A stretch of DNA of 57,771 nucleotides from Clostridia bacterium. GTDB lineage: Bacteria > Bacillota > Clostridia > Oscillospirales > Acutalibacteraceae. Position numbers and translations under genes: made by a program. The notes beneath the pieces were generated by a model. It saw only the letters and a list, made by a program, of their open reading frames with translations, was not told where the DNA came from and searched no databases. This document shows, in pieces, positions 24,293 to 33,337 of the stretch (its first letter is position 1; each line of letters opens with the position of its first letter). Where the stretch lies: assembly GCA_017537245.1 (NCBI GenBank), contig JAFYLD010000010.1, positions 1 through 57,771 of the forward strand. The letters are read 5' to 3'.

Positions 24293-25631
24293 AGCCAAGC
24301 ATTATTTTCTTGTATGCGTCAATATGTTTTTGTTGAACACCTGCATCAAGCAAGAACGCCTCTATCGCTGTTGATAGTTTACCATCGGTACAGTATTTAC
24401 TTTCCATAAACGTTTTATTAAGCACTCCCCAACGACCATCAACCTCTGAATTAGAAATGTTGTTTTGAATTAAATCGTTAGGTCCAAACGTACCGCCATA
24501 ACCATTACCGCGCCATCTTCTATCGTGTGTAAACGCATAAGAAGTTATCTCATAATCGCGAGTCAAATCTTCATAGTTAACACCGAGCAAACCATTCATA
24601 ATATATGCAATAGTACCTGTACGGTCGTTACCAAAATTGCAATGCAAGTAAATAGGATAATAGCTTTCATCTGCTAACATAGCAAATATTTGTGGGTAAT
24701 TAGCTCTTACTTCTTCACTAGGGGTTCCGTCGCCTCTAAAAATAGCGTCATACGAAGCGCCTGTGTTTATAAAGTAATAATCAAGACCGGTATTTTCACC
24801 AGGACCATGAGAATCCCAGCTAGCAGTAGAGCGAATGTCTATATCGGTCTTTATGCCAAGCTTTTTGAGAGTTGCAATACCTTTATCGGTTATATCGTCA
24901 AAACGAGAGCCACGATAAATCTTGCCGTATTTTATTGTTTTGCCACTCTCGGTTGTCCAACCGCCCATATCTCTAACGTTTGGTACGCCGTCTATTTCTA
25001 TCCAGCGAACAGGTTGGTTAACAATTTTTATTTTACCGCCACCGCGCGGACTTTCTTTTGATGCGCCGTAAACCTTCCAATAATATGTTTTACCAGGTAC
25101 ACACGTTACTGCAACCTGACCGCCCACTAGCTCGTCGCCGTCATAAGTACCGGTTATAGTCACGATTTCTGCGTTAGAGAAGTCTTGTTTTTCTGATAAA
25201 TGCAAAGTGTATTTTACACTACCGTCGGGTTTCCATCTTACGGGCAAAACTTGATAGTCTAGTTTCATCGTATCGTACTGACTTAAAAATTCGTATTGTT
25301 GTCTTGGTGTCGATGCGTCAAGATAACCTCTAATTACGTCGTCACAAATATCTATTTCAACAGTCTTGTTATAGTCGATTACAATTTTTTCTTCCGTAAC
25401 GGTTGGTTTTGTTTCGGAACTGGTATCGACAACCGAAGATTGTTCGTTTGAATTTGTTTCCTCGCTTGAAACAACCGAGTTTGTCGAGGATGATGAGCTA
25501 TTTTCGTCTTCTACTCTTATTTCCTCATAGATAACCTCTTGGTCGCTTGTAGTAGAATTTGTATCGCCACTACAACCGCACAACGAAAGCAACATGCTAA
25601 GCGCTAATGTTGCTGATAAAATCTTTTTCAT
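24291..25631 (-). CDS. Lipoprotein tyrosine phosphatase (Y_phosphatase3 type)
   Basis: 446 residues. Lipoprotein signal with lipobox LCGC (Cys about 20), then a long Ser/Thr/Glu-rich linker (to about 95), a beta-sandwich-like region (about 110-205) and a dual-specificity-type phosphatase domain (about 210-440). The active-site loop is HCNFGNDRTG, with nucleophile Cys331 and Arg337; the general-acid side is in DIRS. It would act outside the membrane, where phosphotyrosine is rare, so the substrate may be another phosphate ester. It lies between a sortase and its likely substrate; a terminator follows the substrate gene upstream. Confidence 0.85.
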   Translation of the reverse strand: MKKILSATLALSMLLSLCGCSGDTNSTTSDQEVIYEEIRVEDENSSSSSTNSVVSSEETNSNEQSSVVDTSSETKPTVTEEKIVIDYNKTVEIDICDDVIRGYLDASTPRQQYEFLSQYDTMKLDYQVLPVRWKPDGSVKYTLHLSEKQDFSNAEIVTITGTYDGDELVGGQVAVTCVPGKTYYWKVYGASKESPRGGGKIKIVNQPVRWIEIDGVPNVRDMGGWTTESGKTIKYGKIYRGSRFDDITDKGIATLKKLGIKTDIDIRSTASWDSHGPGENTGLDYYFINTGASYDAIFRGDGTPSEEVRANYPQIFAMLADESYYPIYLHCNFGNDRTGTIAYIMNGLLGVNYEDLTRDYEITSYAFTHDRRWRGNGYGGTFGPNDLIQNNISNSEVDGRWGVLNKTFMESKYCTDGKLSTAIEAFLLDAGVQQKHIDAYKKIMLG

Positions 25632-25650
25632 ATAATCCCTCTATTTTAAC

Positions 25651-25681
25651 AAAGCACCTGCTACAAAATAGCAGGTGCTTT
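25651..25681 (-). terminator. Terminator of the SPATG surface protein gene
   Basis: A 13-bp stem AAAGCACCTGCTA/TAGCAGGTGCTTT with a 5-nt loop, 17 nt after the stop at 25698. The T tract is short (TTTGTT), so some read-through into the phosphatase gene is possible. Confidence 0.65.
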
Positions 25682-25697
25682 AATTTGTAATTAGATA

Positions 25698-27974
25698 TTA
25701 CTTTTTAATTTTGCGTGTCATTGCAACCGCTGCGCCGCCTGCAAGAACTGCAAGAGCAAGAACAGATGCTACGCTGTCGCCTGTAGCAGGGCTCTTGTCG
25801 CTAGTATCAACGTTGCCCTGAATTTGATTTTGATATTCAGGTGGCAATACCTTTGGAATTACAAGAGATGCGCTTGTTGCCTTATTCTTACCTTCAGCAT
25901 CGGTGTAGATTTCTTTGCACTCGGTACAAGCATAGTGAGCCTTTGTACCTTCTAGCTTATCGGTAGCAGGAACTTCGTCATACTTAACGATCTTGTGACC
26001 TGCAGGAGTAACCTTGTATTGCTTGTCACCACAGTTGGTGCACTTGAGTTCTTCCTCACGGTCAACTGTACAGCTACCAACAACGTGAACTATACCAGAT
26101 GGCTGATAGTTGTGTTCTGGACATTCCCAACCACAATCAACGCAAACGCCGTCATCATACTTGTGTTTCTTGATACGACCTTCGTCAGCATACTTTTCGC
26201 TTTCAACTGCGAGGAGCTTACCATCGCAAGTGTAGCAAATCCAGTAGTGACCATCGTTACCTTGTTGTACTACAAGGATTGAACCATCTTCGCGGTTAAG
26301 AGCATTATGAGGAGCAATAGGAGTTACGAGAGTTGTCTCTGGATCAAGAATGTTTGTGCTCATTGGAGCCCATTTTGCAGCTTCTTCAGAATCAGCGGTG
26401 AAGTTACCGTTACATTCTGAACAGTGCCAGTAACCTTGACGACCTTCTTTTTCACAGTCAGCAAGGATTTCTTCTACCCAAGTAAGTACGTGACCGTAAG
26501 CTTCGCCTACGTATTCAACGCTACCCCATGTACAGTAGTGACATTCAGTGTAGTAACCATCTTTAGTTACACAGTCACCTGTTCTAAATTCGCCAACGGT
26601 TTGTGAACCGTGTGTACACTGCCATTCACAATCGATACACTTGTATGTATCATCCCAGTTATGCTCTACTTCGCCGCCATAAGACTTGAGTCCGCAAGTT
26701 TCGCAAGCATAGTAGTGAGATGTGTTTGTTTTGGTAAGAGTGATCGCACCGTGGAATGAACGGAATGTTGGACCCTGTTCAGCCATGAACCAATCGTTTT
26801 CCCAGTCAAAAGCTTTCATAGCAGCTTGACCTTCTGGACCGAAAGGATTTTCAACAAGTGTTACTGCAGGTACGGTTGATTTAATGTTGGTATATATATT
26901 TGATGTATAAGTGATATCATCTTTGTTGTGCTGTAATTGGCTAACCAATGTGCCGATAGAAACAGCATCGTGAAGTTCGCCATAGAAACCTGCACCAGAA
27001 AGTGTGTTTTGAGCAAACAAACGGTTAAAGTCTTTTGATGTATCTACTGAATATGTGGTGTTAGAAGCACTACCATATACACGGTATTCAGTCTTGTTAC
27101 CATATACAGAAAGGCCGGTAACCTTCATTGGGTCGTTAGCCATAGCACCGCCGATGACACCCATTTCAGAAATGCCCCAAGCAGCGTTAGCAATTGTGCC
27201 GTCCTTAGTAATAAGGTCTTGACCTACAAGGAAGTTGTTAGCAACTTCACAGTTGTAAAGTTCGCTCCAACCATCAACGTAAGCGCCGCCCTTGTTCCAC
27301 CAAGCGGTAGAAGAAATTACACCTACACGACGATAACCCTTAACGTAAGAGTTCTTAACAGCGAAATTTTTAAGAGTTGTTGCCTTTTCAGCAGCGCCTT
27401 GGTTAGCAACGCCTACGCCGTTACCATCAAGAAGTGGGAAAAGACCACATTGCTCACTCCTAACAGCTGCACCGTCAGAGTACATACCATAAATAGTAAC
27501 GCCGTTACCATCAAAGTGACCTGCGAACACGCTGGCTGAACCGTTTTTAAGCCAGTTCATAAGTTTACTCTGATCTGCGCCTTCAAACAATGCTTTTGTT
27601 TGGTCTGCTGATGTAATATTCATAAACGCACTGTCGCCACCAAGAGCGGTAACGAGAGATTGTGGTTGAAGAATAAATGCCTTGATAGCAGGATCAACTA
27701 CGTAATACTTATCCTCTGTTGCAGCGTTTGCTGAGTTACAAACGTAGTTAAGCTCTGCAGCGTTGGTAATAATATATGGGTTGTCTTGTGTACCGGCACC
27801 AGCAAGTGATGTGTCCTTTGCACCATCCCAATATTCGATTCTTGTGCCTGCGCAAAGAGCCTCGGTAGAGTCAGCGCTTGCAACAATGCTGCCTGCAAAC
27901 AATGATACTGCAAGAATAGCAAGAGCCATTACAACTGCAAATATTTGCTTGCTGTTTTTAAACATTTTTGTCAT
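25698..27974 (-). CDS. Secreted surface protein with SPATG sorting signal and CxxC modules
   Basis: 758 residues. Signal peptide (about 1-34, ending ASA). Residues about 50-400 read like a beta-helix/GLUG-type region, opening GTQDNPYIITNAAELNYV. Residues about 420-710 contain eight C-x2-C pairs (CETC, CIDC, CHYC, CSEC, CYTC, CVDC, CTNC, CTEC) in modules with conserved His and Trp, a pattern common in gut Clostridia surface proteins. The C-terminus is a cell-wall sorting signal: SPATG (728-732), a hydrophobic stretch and RKIKK. The sortase at 23359-24249 is the likely anchoring enzyme. Role unknown; perhaps adhesion or carbohydrate binding. Confidence 0.85.
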   Translation of the reverse strand: MTKMFKNSKQIFAVVMALAILAVSLFAGSIVASADSTEALCAGTRIEYWDGAKDTSLAGAGTQDNPYIITNAAELNYVCNSANAATEDKYYVVDPAIKAFILQPQSLVTALGGDSAFMNITSADQTKALFEGADQSKLMNWLKNGSASVFAGHFDGNGVTIYGMYSDGAAVRSEQCGLFPLLDGNGVGVANQGAAEKATTLKNFAVKNSYVKGYRRVGVISSTAWWNKGGAYVDGWSELYNCEVANNFLVGQDLITKDGTIANAAWGISEMGVIGGAMANDPMKVTGLSVYGNKTEYRVYGSASNTTYSVDTSKDFNRLFAQNTLSGAGFYGELHDAVSIGTLVSQLQHNKDDITYTSNIYTNIKSTVPAVTLVENPFGPEGQAAMKAFDWENDWFMAEQGPTFRSFHGAITLTKTNTSHYYACETCGLKSYGGEVEHNWDDTYKCIDCEWQCTHGSQTVGEFRTGDCVTKDGYYTECHYCTWGSVEYVGEAYGHVLTWVEEILADCEKEGRQGYWHCSECNGNFTADSEEAAKWAPMSTNILDPETTLVTPIAPHNALNREDGSILVVQQGNDGHYWICYTCDGKLLAVESEKYADEGRIKKHKYDDGVCVDCGWECPEHNYQPSGIVHVVGSCTVDREEELKCTNCGDKQYKVTPAGHKIVKYDEVPATDKLEGTKAHYACTECKEIYTDAEGKNKATSASLVIPKVLPPEYQNQIQGNVDTSDKSPATGDSVASVLALAVLAGGAAVAMTRKIKK

Positions 27975-28081
27975 TTAAAAACCAATCCTTTCCCTATAGG
28001 GTTTCCCCTTTTTTTAAGTCAACGTGAGAAATTATCTGTTAAATGAAGATAGCAACCCACATTTACATTATGTACACATAC

Positions 28082-28110
28082 ATTGTAATATAAAATAGAC
28101 AAAATTTCAA
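28082..28110 (-). promoter_or_regulatory. Promoter of the SPATG surface protein gene
   Basis: Minus-strand TTGAAA (28105-28110), 17-nt spacer, TACAAT (28082-28087), giving a leader of about 100 nt that includes a CCCTATAGGG palindrome just before the ribosome binding site. Confidence 0.7.
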
Positions 28111-28210
28111 TAGTTTTTTTAATAATTTTATGATTTTTTATTATAAATTTTAACTAAATTTCAAAAAACACTACATAATGTGGATGGCTTTTTTTACCAC
28201 ACAACAAAAC

Positions 28211-28246
28211 GAAAAAAAGACACCTTTCTGTTGAAAGGTGTCTTTG
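28211..28246 (-). terminator. Terminator of the ribosomal superoperon
   Basis: Minus-strand stem AGACACCTTTC / GAAAGGTGTCT (28233-28243 with 28218-28228), 4-nt loop, then TTTTTTT. It lies 132 nt after the rplQ stop; the stretch between (28247-28377) holds only a weak 6-bp hairpin and no gene. Confidence 0.85.
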
Positions 28247-28377
28247 ATTTAATTGCTTTAATAGACACATCATCCCGAAATTTCAAGCGCAGAATGCGAC
28301 AAGTATTATTCGGCTGGGTCGATAGTTAAGAACATTGCTATCGTTTATGCGAAAATGTGACTACTAAAATATGAGAA

Positions 28378-28719
28378 TTAGATTAACTCGATAATTGCCA
28401 TTTCAGCAGCGTCGCCACGACGTGGGCCTGTCTTTGTAATACGGCAGTAACCACCGTTTACGTCTGCATACTTAGGAGCGATTTCGTTGTAAAGCTTTGC
28501 AACTACGTCTTCCTTAGTAATGAATGCCATTGCCTGACGTTTGCTGTGTAATGTATTTGTCTTAGCGAGTGTAATATACTTCTCTGCCATCGAACGAACC
28601 TCTTTAGCGCGAGTAACGGTTGTTTCGATCTTTCCGTTTTCGAGAAGGAAAGTAACCATTGCGCGAAGCATTGCGGTTCTGTGATCGCTTGTTCTTCCGA
28701 GTTTACGAGTACCTGGCAT
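28378..28719 (-). CDS. rplQ: 50S ribosomal protein L17
   Basis: 113 residues; binds 23S rRNA near the exit-tunnel side of the large subunit. The family start [21 protein letters not shown] and the ending [16 protein letters not shown] are both present. Last gene of the superoperon, 14 nt after rpoA. Confidence 0.97.
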   Translation of the reverse strand: MPGTRKLGRTSDHRTAMLRAMVTFLLENGKIETTVTRAKEVRSMAEKYITLAKTNTLHSKRQAMAFITKEDVVAKLYNEIAPKYADVNGGYCRITKTGPRRGDAAEMAIIELI

Positions 28720-28733
28720 TGATATTCACTCCT

Positions 28734-29684
28734 TTATTCGTCGTCTTTCTTGAGAGCGAAGCCGAATGAAGCCAATTTTGCAATTACTTCTTCAAGTGAC
28801 TTGCGTCCCAAGTTTCTAACCTTCATCATGTCCATTTCAGACTTGTTGATGAGGTCTTCAACAGTATTAATACCTGCACGCTTAAGGCAGTTAAAGCTAC
28901 GTACTGAAAGGTCGAGCTCATCAATAGTGAGGTCAAGAACCTTTTCTTTAGCAGTGTCTTTTGTTTCTGCCATAATGCTCTGGGTTTCGCTTATGCCCTC
29001 TGCAAGATTTAGGAACAATTCAAAGTGTTCGATAAGGATTTTAGCAGACATAGATACTGCTTCATCAGCCTTGATAGAACCATCGGTCCAAACTTCGAGA
29101 GTAAGCTTGTTTTTGTCAACAACGTTACCTACGCGGGTGTTGTCAACGTTAAAGTTTGCCTTCAAAACCGGAGTGTAGATAGAATCAATCGGAATAACAC
29201 CGATTATATTCTGTGCCGGCTTATTCTGCTCTGCAGATACATAACCTCTGCCCTTGTCGAGAGTCATCTCGATGTTGAGTTTTGCACCTTCGTCAAGAGT
29301 TGCGATATACATATCTGGATTAAGAATTTCTACCTCAAAATCAGCCTTGATGTCCGCTGCAGTAACTACGCATGGACCTTCTGCTTCGATATAAATTTTC
29401 TTAGCAGCATCAGATGTAAGTTTTGCGATAAGACCCTTAAGGTTAAGAACTATCTCGGTTACATCTTCTTTTACGCCAGGAATAGTAGAAAATTCGTGAA
29501 CAACACCATCGATCTTAACGTTGGTGATAGCAGCGCCTGGCAAAGTTGAAAGAAGAACTCTTCTAAGGCTGTTGCCAAGGGTGATTGCGTAACCACGTTC
29601 GAGTGGTTCCATTACGAATTTACCGTACTTTCCGTCTGCTGAAAGTTCGAGAGTTTCAATTCTGGGCTTTTCAATCTCTATCAT
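28734..29684 (-). CDS. rpoA: RNA polymerase alpha subunit
   Basis: 316 residues. Dimerisation domain (about 1-230) with [23 protein letters not shown], and C-terminal DNA/activator-binding domain (about 250-310) with [19 protein letters not shown] and LGRKSLEEV. Starts 93 nt after rpsD; that gap holds a stem-loop (29702-29784), so its level could be set apart from the ribosomal proteins. RBS GGAG upstream. Confidence 0.98.
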   Translation of the reverse strand: MIEIEKPRIETLELSADGKYGKFVMEPLERGYAITLGNSLRRVLLSTLPGAAITNVKIDGVVHEFSTIPGVKEDVTEIVLNLKGLIAKLTSDAAKKIYIEAEGPCVVTAADIKADFEVEILNPDMYIATLDEGAKLNIEMTLDKGRGYVSAEQNKPAQNIIGVIPIDSIYTPVLKANFNVDNTRVGNVVDKNKLTLEVWTDGSIKADEAVSMSAKILIEHFELFLNLAEGISETQSIMAETKDTAKEKVLDLTIDELDLSVRSFNCLKRAGINTVEDLINKSEMDMMKVRNLGRKSLEEVIAKLASFGFALKKDDE

Positions 29685-29701
29685 TTAAAAGCTCCGTTTC
29701 T

Positions 29702-29784
29702 CCGCATTGTATAGATTTTAAGATATTGTGTCCCAATGCGGTGGACAAAAGACAAGATAATAATATAGTTATTGTTATTATCTT
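29702..29784 (-). promoter_or_regulatory. Stem-loops in the rpsD-rpoA gap
   Basis: Two inverted repeats: CCGCATTG (29702-29709) with CAATGCGG (29734-29741), 8 perfect bp, and the AT-only AAGATAATAA (29754-29763) with TTATTATCTT (29775-29784), the latter covering the rpsD stop. No strong T run follows, so a processing, stability or feedback element is as likely as a terminator. Confidence 0.4.
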
Positions 29785-30404
29785 GAGTAGAATTCAACGA
29801 TAAGCTGTTCTTCAACTGGAGCGTCGATTTGCTCACGAGTTGGGAGTGCGATAACCTTTGCTGTGAGCTTTTCGCGGTCAACGCTAATCCACTCAGCAAC
29901 AGGACGTGCACTGTTAGCTTCTACAACAGCCTTGATCTTATCGCTTGACTTAGCCTTTTCGCAGATAGCGATTTCGTCACCTGCTTTGAGAAGGTATGAA
30001 GCGATATCAACGCGGTTGCCGTTAACTTCAAAATGACCGTGGCCTACAAGCTGACGTGCTTCTGCTCTTGAAGAAGCAAAGCCTACTCTGTAAACTACGT
30101 TGTCAAGACGGCTCTCAAGAATCTTCAAAAGGTTGTCACCAGTAACGCCTGGTTTTCTTTCAGCAACTTCGAAGTAGTGGCGGAATTGGCCTTCTTGAAC
30201 GCCATAAAAACGTCTTGCGGTCTGCTTAGCACGAAGCTGCAAACCATATTCGGATGACTTCTTTCTACCTTGTCCGTGCTGGCCAGGAGCATAGCTGCGG
30301 CTAGCAATAGAACACTTTTCAGAATAGCAGCGTTCGCCCTTGAGGAACAACTTTTGTCCTTCGCGGCGGCAAAGTCTGCAAACTGCACCGGTATATCTTG
30401 CCAT
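29778..30404 (-). CDS. rpsD: 30S ribosomal protein S4
   Basis: 208 residues; primary 16S rRNA binder that starts assembly of the 30S body. N-terminal cysteines [23 protein letters not shown] suggest the zinc-binding form. The S4 RNA-binding domain follows (about 98-160, [27 protein letters not shown]). 59 nt after rpsK. In Bacillus rpsD is a separate gene; here it keeps the alpha-operon place. Confidence 0.97.
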   Translation of the reverse strand: MARYTGAVCRLCRREGQKLFLKGERCYSEKCSIASRSYAPGQHGQGRKKSSEYGLQLRAKQTARRFYGVQEGQFRHYFEVAERKPGVTGDNLLKILESRLDNVVYRVGFASSRAEARQLVGHGHFEVNGNRVDIASYLLKAGDEIAICEKAKSSDKIKAVVEANSARPVAEWISVDREKLTAKVIALPTREQIDAPVEEQLIVEFYSR

Positions 30405-30463
30405 CTTTTACACCTCCAAATTATTCTGCAACATATATTGTTGCATTAGGTTGTTTATAATTA

Positions 30464-30859
30464 TTATACGCGTCTTCTCTTGGGAGGACGGCAGCCGTTG
30501 TGTGGAATTGGGGTTACGTCTTTAATCATAGAAACCTCAAGACCTACTGACTGCAATGCGCGGATAGCAGCTTCACGACCTGCACCCGGTCCTTTAACAT
30601 AAACTTCAACAGTCTTAAGACCGTGTTCCATAGCAGCCTTAGCAGCCTTTTCAGCAGCGCTTTGTGCTGCGAAAGGAGTAGACTTCTTAGAGCCACGGAA
30701 ACCGAGTTCACCAGCAGATGCCCATGAAAGAGCGTTACCCTGTGTATCGGTAATTGTAACTATTGTGTTGTTGAAGGTTGACTGGATATGGGCTGCACCA
30801 CGTTCAATGTTTTTCTTTTCGCGACGACGACGTGTTGTCGCTTTCTTAGCAGTAGCCAT
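30464..30859 (-). CDS. rpsK: 30S ribosomal protein S11
   Basis: 131 residues; platform protein of the 30S subunit. The core [16 protein letters not shown] and [14 protein letters not shown], and the C-terminal [18 protein letters not shown] typical of S11, are present. 17 nt after rpsM with an AGGAGG ribosome binding site. Confidence 0.97.
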   Translation of the reverse strand: MATAKKATTRRRREKKNIERGAAHIQSTFNNTIVTITDTQGNALSWASAGELGFRGSKKSTPFAAQSAAEKAAKAAMEHGLKTVEVYVKGPGAGREAAIRALQSVGLEVSMIKDVTPIPHNGCRPPKRRRV

Positions 30860-30876
30860 TAAAGTTTACCTCCTAC

Positions 30877-31245
30877 TTATTTCTTCTTGTTTGCTACGGT
30901 TCTCTTCGGACCCTTGCGTGTACGAGCGTTAGTCTTTGAACGCTGACCTCTTACAGGCAAGTTTTTACGGTGACGAAGACCGCGGTAGCTACCAATTTCA
31001 ATAAGTCTCTTAATATCCAATGCAACTGTACGACGACGGTCACCTTCTACTTCAAGGTTCTGGTCAATGTACTCACGCAATTTGGAAATATCTTCTTCTG
31101 TAAGATCCTTAACACGTACATCAGGATCGATACCTGTGTCTTCAAGGATCTTTTTAGATGTTGTAAGACCAATACCGTAAATATAAGTAAGTCCTATTTC
31201 AACTCGCTTATTATTAGGAAGGTCAACACCAGCAATACGTGCCAT
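30877..31245 (-). CDS. rpsM: 30S ribosomal protein S13
   Basis: 122 residues; head of the 30S subunit, contacts the P-site tRNA. Start [21 protein letters not shown]-type and the H2TH-like middle ([20 protein letters not shown]) with a basic tail ([11 protein letters not shown]). Follows rpmJ after 43 nt. Confidence 0.97.
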   Translation of the reverse strand: MARIAGVDLPNNKRVEIGLTYIYGIGLTTSKKILEDTGIDPDVRVKDLTEEDISKLREYIDQNLEVEGDRRRTVALDIKRLIEIGSYRGLRHRKNLPVRGQRSKTNARTRKGPKRTVANKKK

Positions 31246-31288
31246 TTATCAAAGCACCTCCATATTTGTTGTTGCGACAGTCGGGGAA

Positions 31289-31402
31289 TTAACCCTGACG
31301 CTGCTTGTGCTTAGGGTTCTCACAGATAACCATGATTCTGCCCTTGCGCTTAATGATTTTGCATTTTTCGCAAATCTTTTTTACAGAAGGTCTGACTTTC
31401 AT
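31289..31402 (-). CDS. rpmJ: 50S ribosomal protein L36
   Basis: 37 residues (start [20 protein letters not shown], end NPKHKQRQG), read from ATG 31402 to TAA 31289. Cys11, Cys14, Cys27 and His32 form the zinc site of the C+ type, so no zinc-free paralogue is needed here. AAGGAGG precedes the ATG. It sits between infA and rpsM as in other Firmicutes. Confidence 0.95.
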   Translation of the reverse strand: MKVRPSVKKICEKCKIIKRKGRIMVICENPKHKQRQG

Positions 31403-31459
31403 TTGGATTTTACCTCCTTAAAATTTAGGGTACGATTTAAAATCATACTATTGTCTGTC

Positions 31460-31678
31460 TTATTTAGAACGCCAAGTAATGCGTCCTTTTGACAGGTCGT
31501 ACGGTGACATCTCAACTGTTACCTTGTCACCTGGAAGGATGCGTATGAAGTTCATACGAAGCTTACCAGAAATGTGAGCAAGAATTTGATGTCCACCTTG
31601 GATTTCTACCTTGAACATTGCGTTAGGCATTGCTTCAACAACGGTGCCTTCAAGTTCAATCATATCTGATTTTGACAT
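31460..31678 (-). CDS. infA: Translation initiation factor IF-1
   Basis: 72 residues; an OB-fold that covers the A site during initiation. Typical [22 protein letters not shown] and [19 protein letters not shown] stretches. Its ATG overlaps the stop of the KOW gene (TAATG), so the two are translationally coupled. Confidence 0.97.
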   Translation of the reverse strand: MSKSDMIELEGTVVEAMPNAMFKVEIQGGHQILAHISGKLRMNFIRILPGDKVTVEMSPYDLSKGRITWRSK

Positions 31679-31926
31679 TACGTTTCCTCCTCATTTGTGC
31701 TGCTTATTGCCTTTAAGGCTTTGCGTAGAGCACGATTGGTTTCAAGCTGCTGTGCTGTAAGATAAGTGTTGGTGAGCTTTAGATGCTTCGGGTTTTTGCG
31801 CTTTGGGCGCTCGACCGGCCGCTCTTTTCCATCACACACTAACAGATAGTTTTCGGTCTCTTTAACTATTACCATCACTTTGGTCTTATCTCGGCCCGCA
31901 TTTGATAGTACTACCTTACCTACCAT
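31678..31926 (-). CDS. KOW-domain RNA-binding protein
   Basis: 82 residues. An N-terminal KOW-like beta domain ([19 protein letters not shown]) is followed by a basic [15 protein letters not shown] segment. Proteins of this kind, related to L14e, lie between map and infA in many Clostridia and are thought to bind ribosomal RNA, but no role is proved. 8 nt after map, overlapping infA by one base. Confidence 0.85.
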   Translation of the reverse strand: MVGKVVLSNAGRDKTKVMVIVKETENYLLVCDGKERPVERPKRKNPKHLKLTNTYLTAQQLETNRALRKALKAISSTNEEET

Positions 31927-31934
31927 AACGCACC

Positions 31935-32684
31935 TCAGGGTTTAGTCATAATCTGTGGTCCGTCTGGGGTAATTACTATAGTATGTTCAAAATGGGCTGA
32001 TAAAGAACCGTCTTTTGTAAGCACTGTCCAGCCGTCAGGCATAACCTTTACGTCGTAGTGGCCCATATTTATCATAGGCTCGATCGCAAGTGTCATACCA
32101 GGCATAAGACGAATACCTCGTCCTTGAGTGCCAAAATTAGGTACTTCGGGGGCTTCATGTAGTTTTGTACCGATGCCGTGACCGACAAACTGACGTACTA
32201 CCGAATATCCCCTGCTTTCGACATACTGCTGCACTGCAGCGCCGATATCACCTAATCTGCCACCAGACACCGCCGCCGCTATGCCTTCGTAAAGGCTTTC
32301 GCGTGTGGTATCTATCAGCCGCTTTGCTTCTTCGGATATATCTCCGCAAGCAAATGTGGCAGCATTATCACCGTGATATCCTTCAAAACATGCGCCAAGG
32401 TCAATCGAAACGATATCGCCCGCTTGAATAACGCGTTTTTTTGAAGGTATGCCGTGAATTACCTCGTTGTTGATTGATATACATGCGGTTGCAGGATAGC
32501 CGTTGTAATTTTTGAAGTTTGGCTTAGCGCCTTGACTTAAAATGTACTTTTCGGCTATTTTGTCAAGCTCGGCTGTTGTTACACCCGGCTCTACCGCACT
32601 GCCTGCTAATTTTAATGCGGCGGCCGATATTCTGCAAGCTTCTCGCATTACTTTAAGCTCGCGGCCGGTTTTAAGGACTATCAT
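31935..32684 (-). CDS. map: Type I methionine aminopeptidase
   Basis: 249 residues; removes the N-terminal Met of new proteins. The two-metal ligands are in place: SIDLGACFEGYHGDNA (two Asp), GHGIGTKLHE (His), LAIEPM (Glu) and FEHTIV (Glu). The short bacterial form without N-terminal extension. It follows adk after 3 nt. Confidence 0.97.
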   Translation of the reverse strand: MIVLKTGRELKVMREACRISAAALKLAGSAVEPGVTTAELDKIAEKYILSQGAKPNFKNYNGYPATACISINNEVIHGIPSKKRVIQAGDIVSIDLGACFEGYHGDNAATFACGDISEEAKRLIDTTRESLYEGIAAAVSGGRLGDIGAAVQQYVESRGYSVVRQFVGHGIGTKLHEAPEVPNFGTQGRGIRLMPGMTLAIEPMINMGHYDVKVMPDGWTVLTKDGSLSAHFEHTIVITPDGPQIMTKP

Positions 32685-32687
32685 AGC

Positions 32688-33323
32688 TTATATCTCCGAC
32701 AATGTGGCGAGAACCAATTTGCTTGTGTCCTCAACTTCTGACTGACCCTGTACGGTAATCAGTTTGCCCTGGTTTTTGTAATAGCTTTTTAGCGGTTCGG
32801 TTGTTTTATGATAGATATCTAATCTATCGATAACCGTATCCGGCTCGTCGTCCTTGCGAATAACAAGCGCTCCGCCACAAGCATCACAAACACCGTCTGT
32901 CGTTGGTTTTTTATACTCTATATGATAGCTACATCCACACTTTTCACAAACGCGTCTGCCCGACATACGTTTTACTATGTCGCGATCGCTAACCTCTAGG
33001 GAAAGCGCTGCGTCAATCTTAACGTTCATTGTGTCAAGCGCTTCAGCTTGTGGAATTGTACGTGGAAAACCATCGAGTATAAAACCATTATGGCAATCGG
33101 CTTCGGCGAGTCGGTCCTTGATGATGCTTATTACAACATCATCCGGAACCAATCTACCGCTGTCGATATAAGCCTTAGCCTTTAATCCCATCTCTGTACC
33201 GTTTTTTAGTGCAGCACGAATAATGTTGCCGGTTGAGATGGTCGGAATATTGTACTTTTCAGATATAACCTCCGCCTGAGTACCTTTGCCGGCACCGGGC
33301 GCTCCTAAAAGGATGAGTCTCAT
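32688..33323 (-). CDS. adk: Adenylate kinase, zinc type
   Basis: 211 residues; AMP + ATP to 2 ADP. P-loop GAPGAGKGTQ (7-16), DGFPRTIPQA and the LID domain with four cysteines CEKC...CDAC (about 126-150), the zinc-binding form usual in Gram-positives. ATG 33323, 14 nt after secY. Confidence 0.97.
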   Translation of the reverse strand: MRLILLGAPGAGKGTQAEVISEKYNIPTISTGNIIRAALKNGTEMGLKAKAYIDSGRLVPDDVVISIIKDRLAEADCHNGFILDGFPRTIPQAEALDTMNVKIDAALSLEVSDRDIVKRMSGRRVCEKCGCSYHIEYKKPTTDGVCDACGGALVIRKDDEPDTVIDRLDIYHKTTEPLKSYYKNQGKLITVQGQSEVEDTSKLVLATLSEI

Positions 33324-33337
33324 TTCTAAAATACTCC

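Noticed and set aside
26000-26700. CRISPR-like or tandem repeat signal in the CxxC region
   Set aside because: The periodicity is at the protein level (Cys/His spacing); no exact DNA repeats with spacers were seen here or elsewhere in the window.
28247-28377. Possible small gene or RNA after rplQ
   Set aside because: Only a 6-bp hairpin, with no promoter or ORF with ribosome binding site; it is most simply the 3' UTR.
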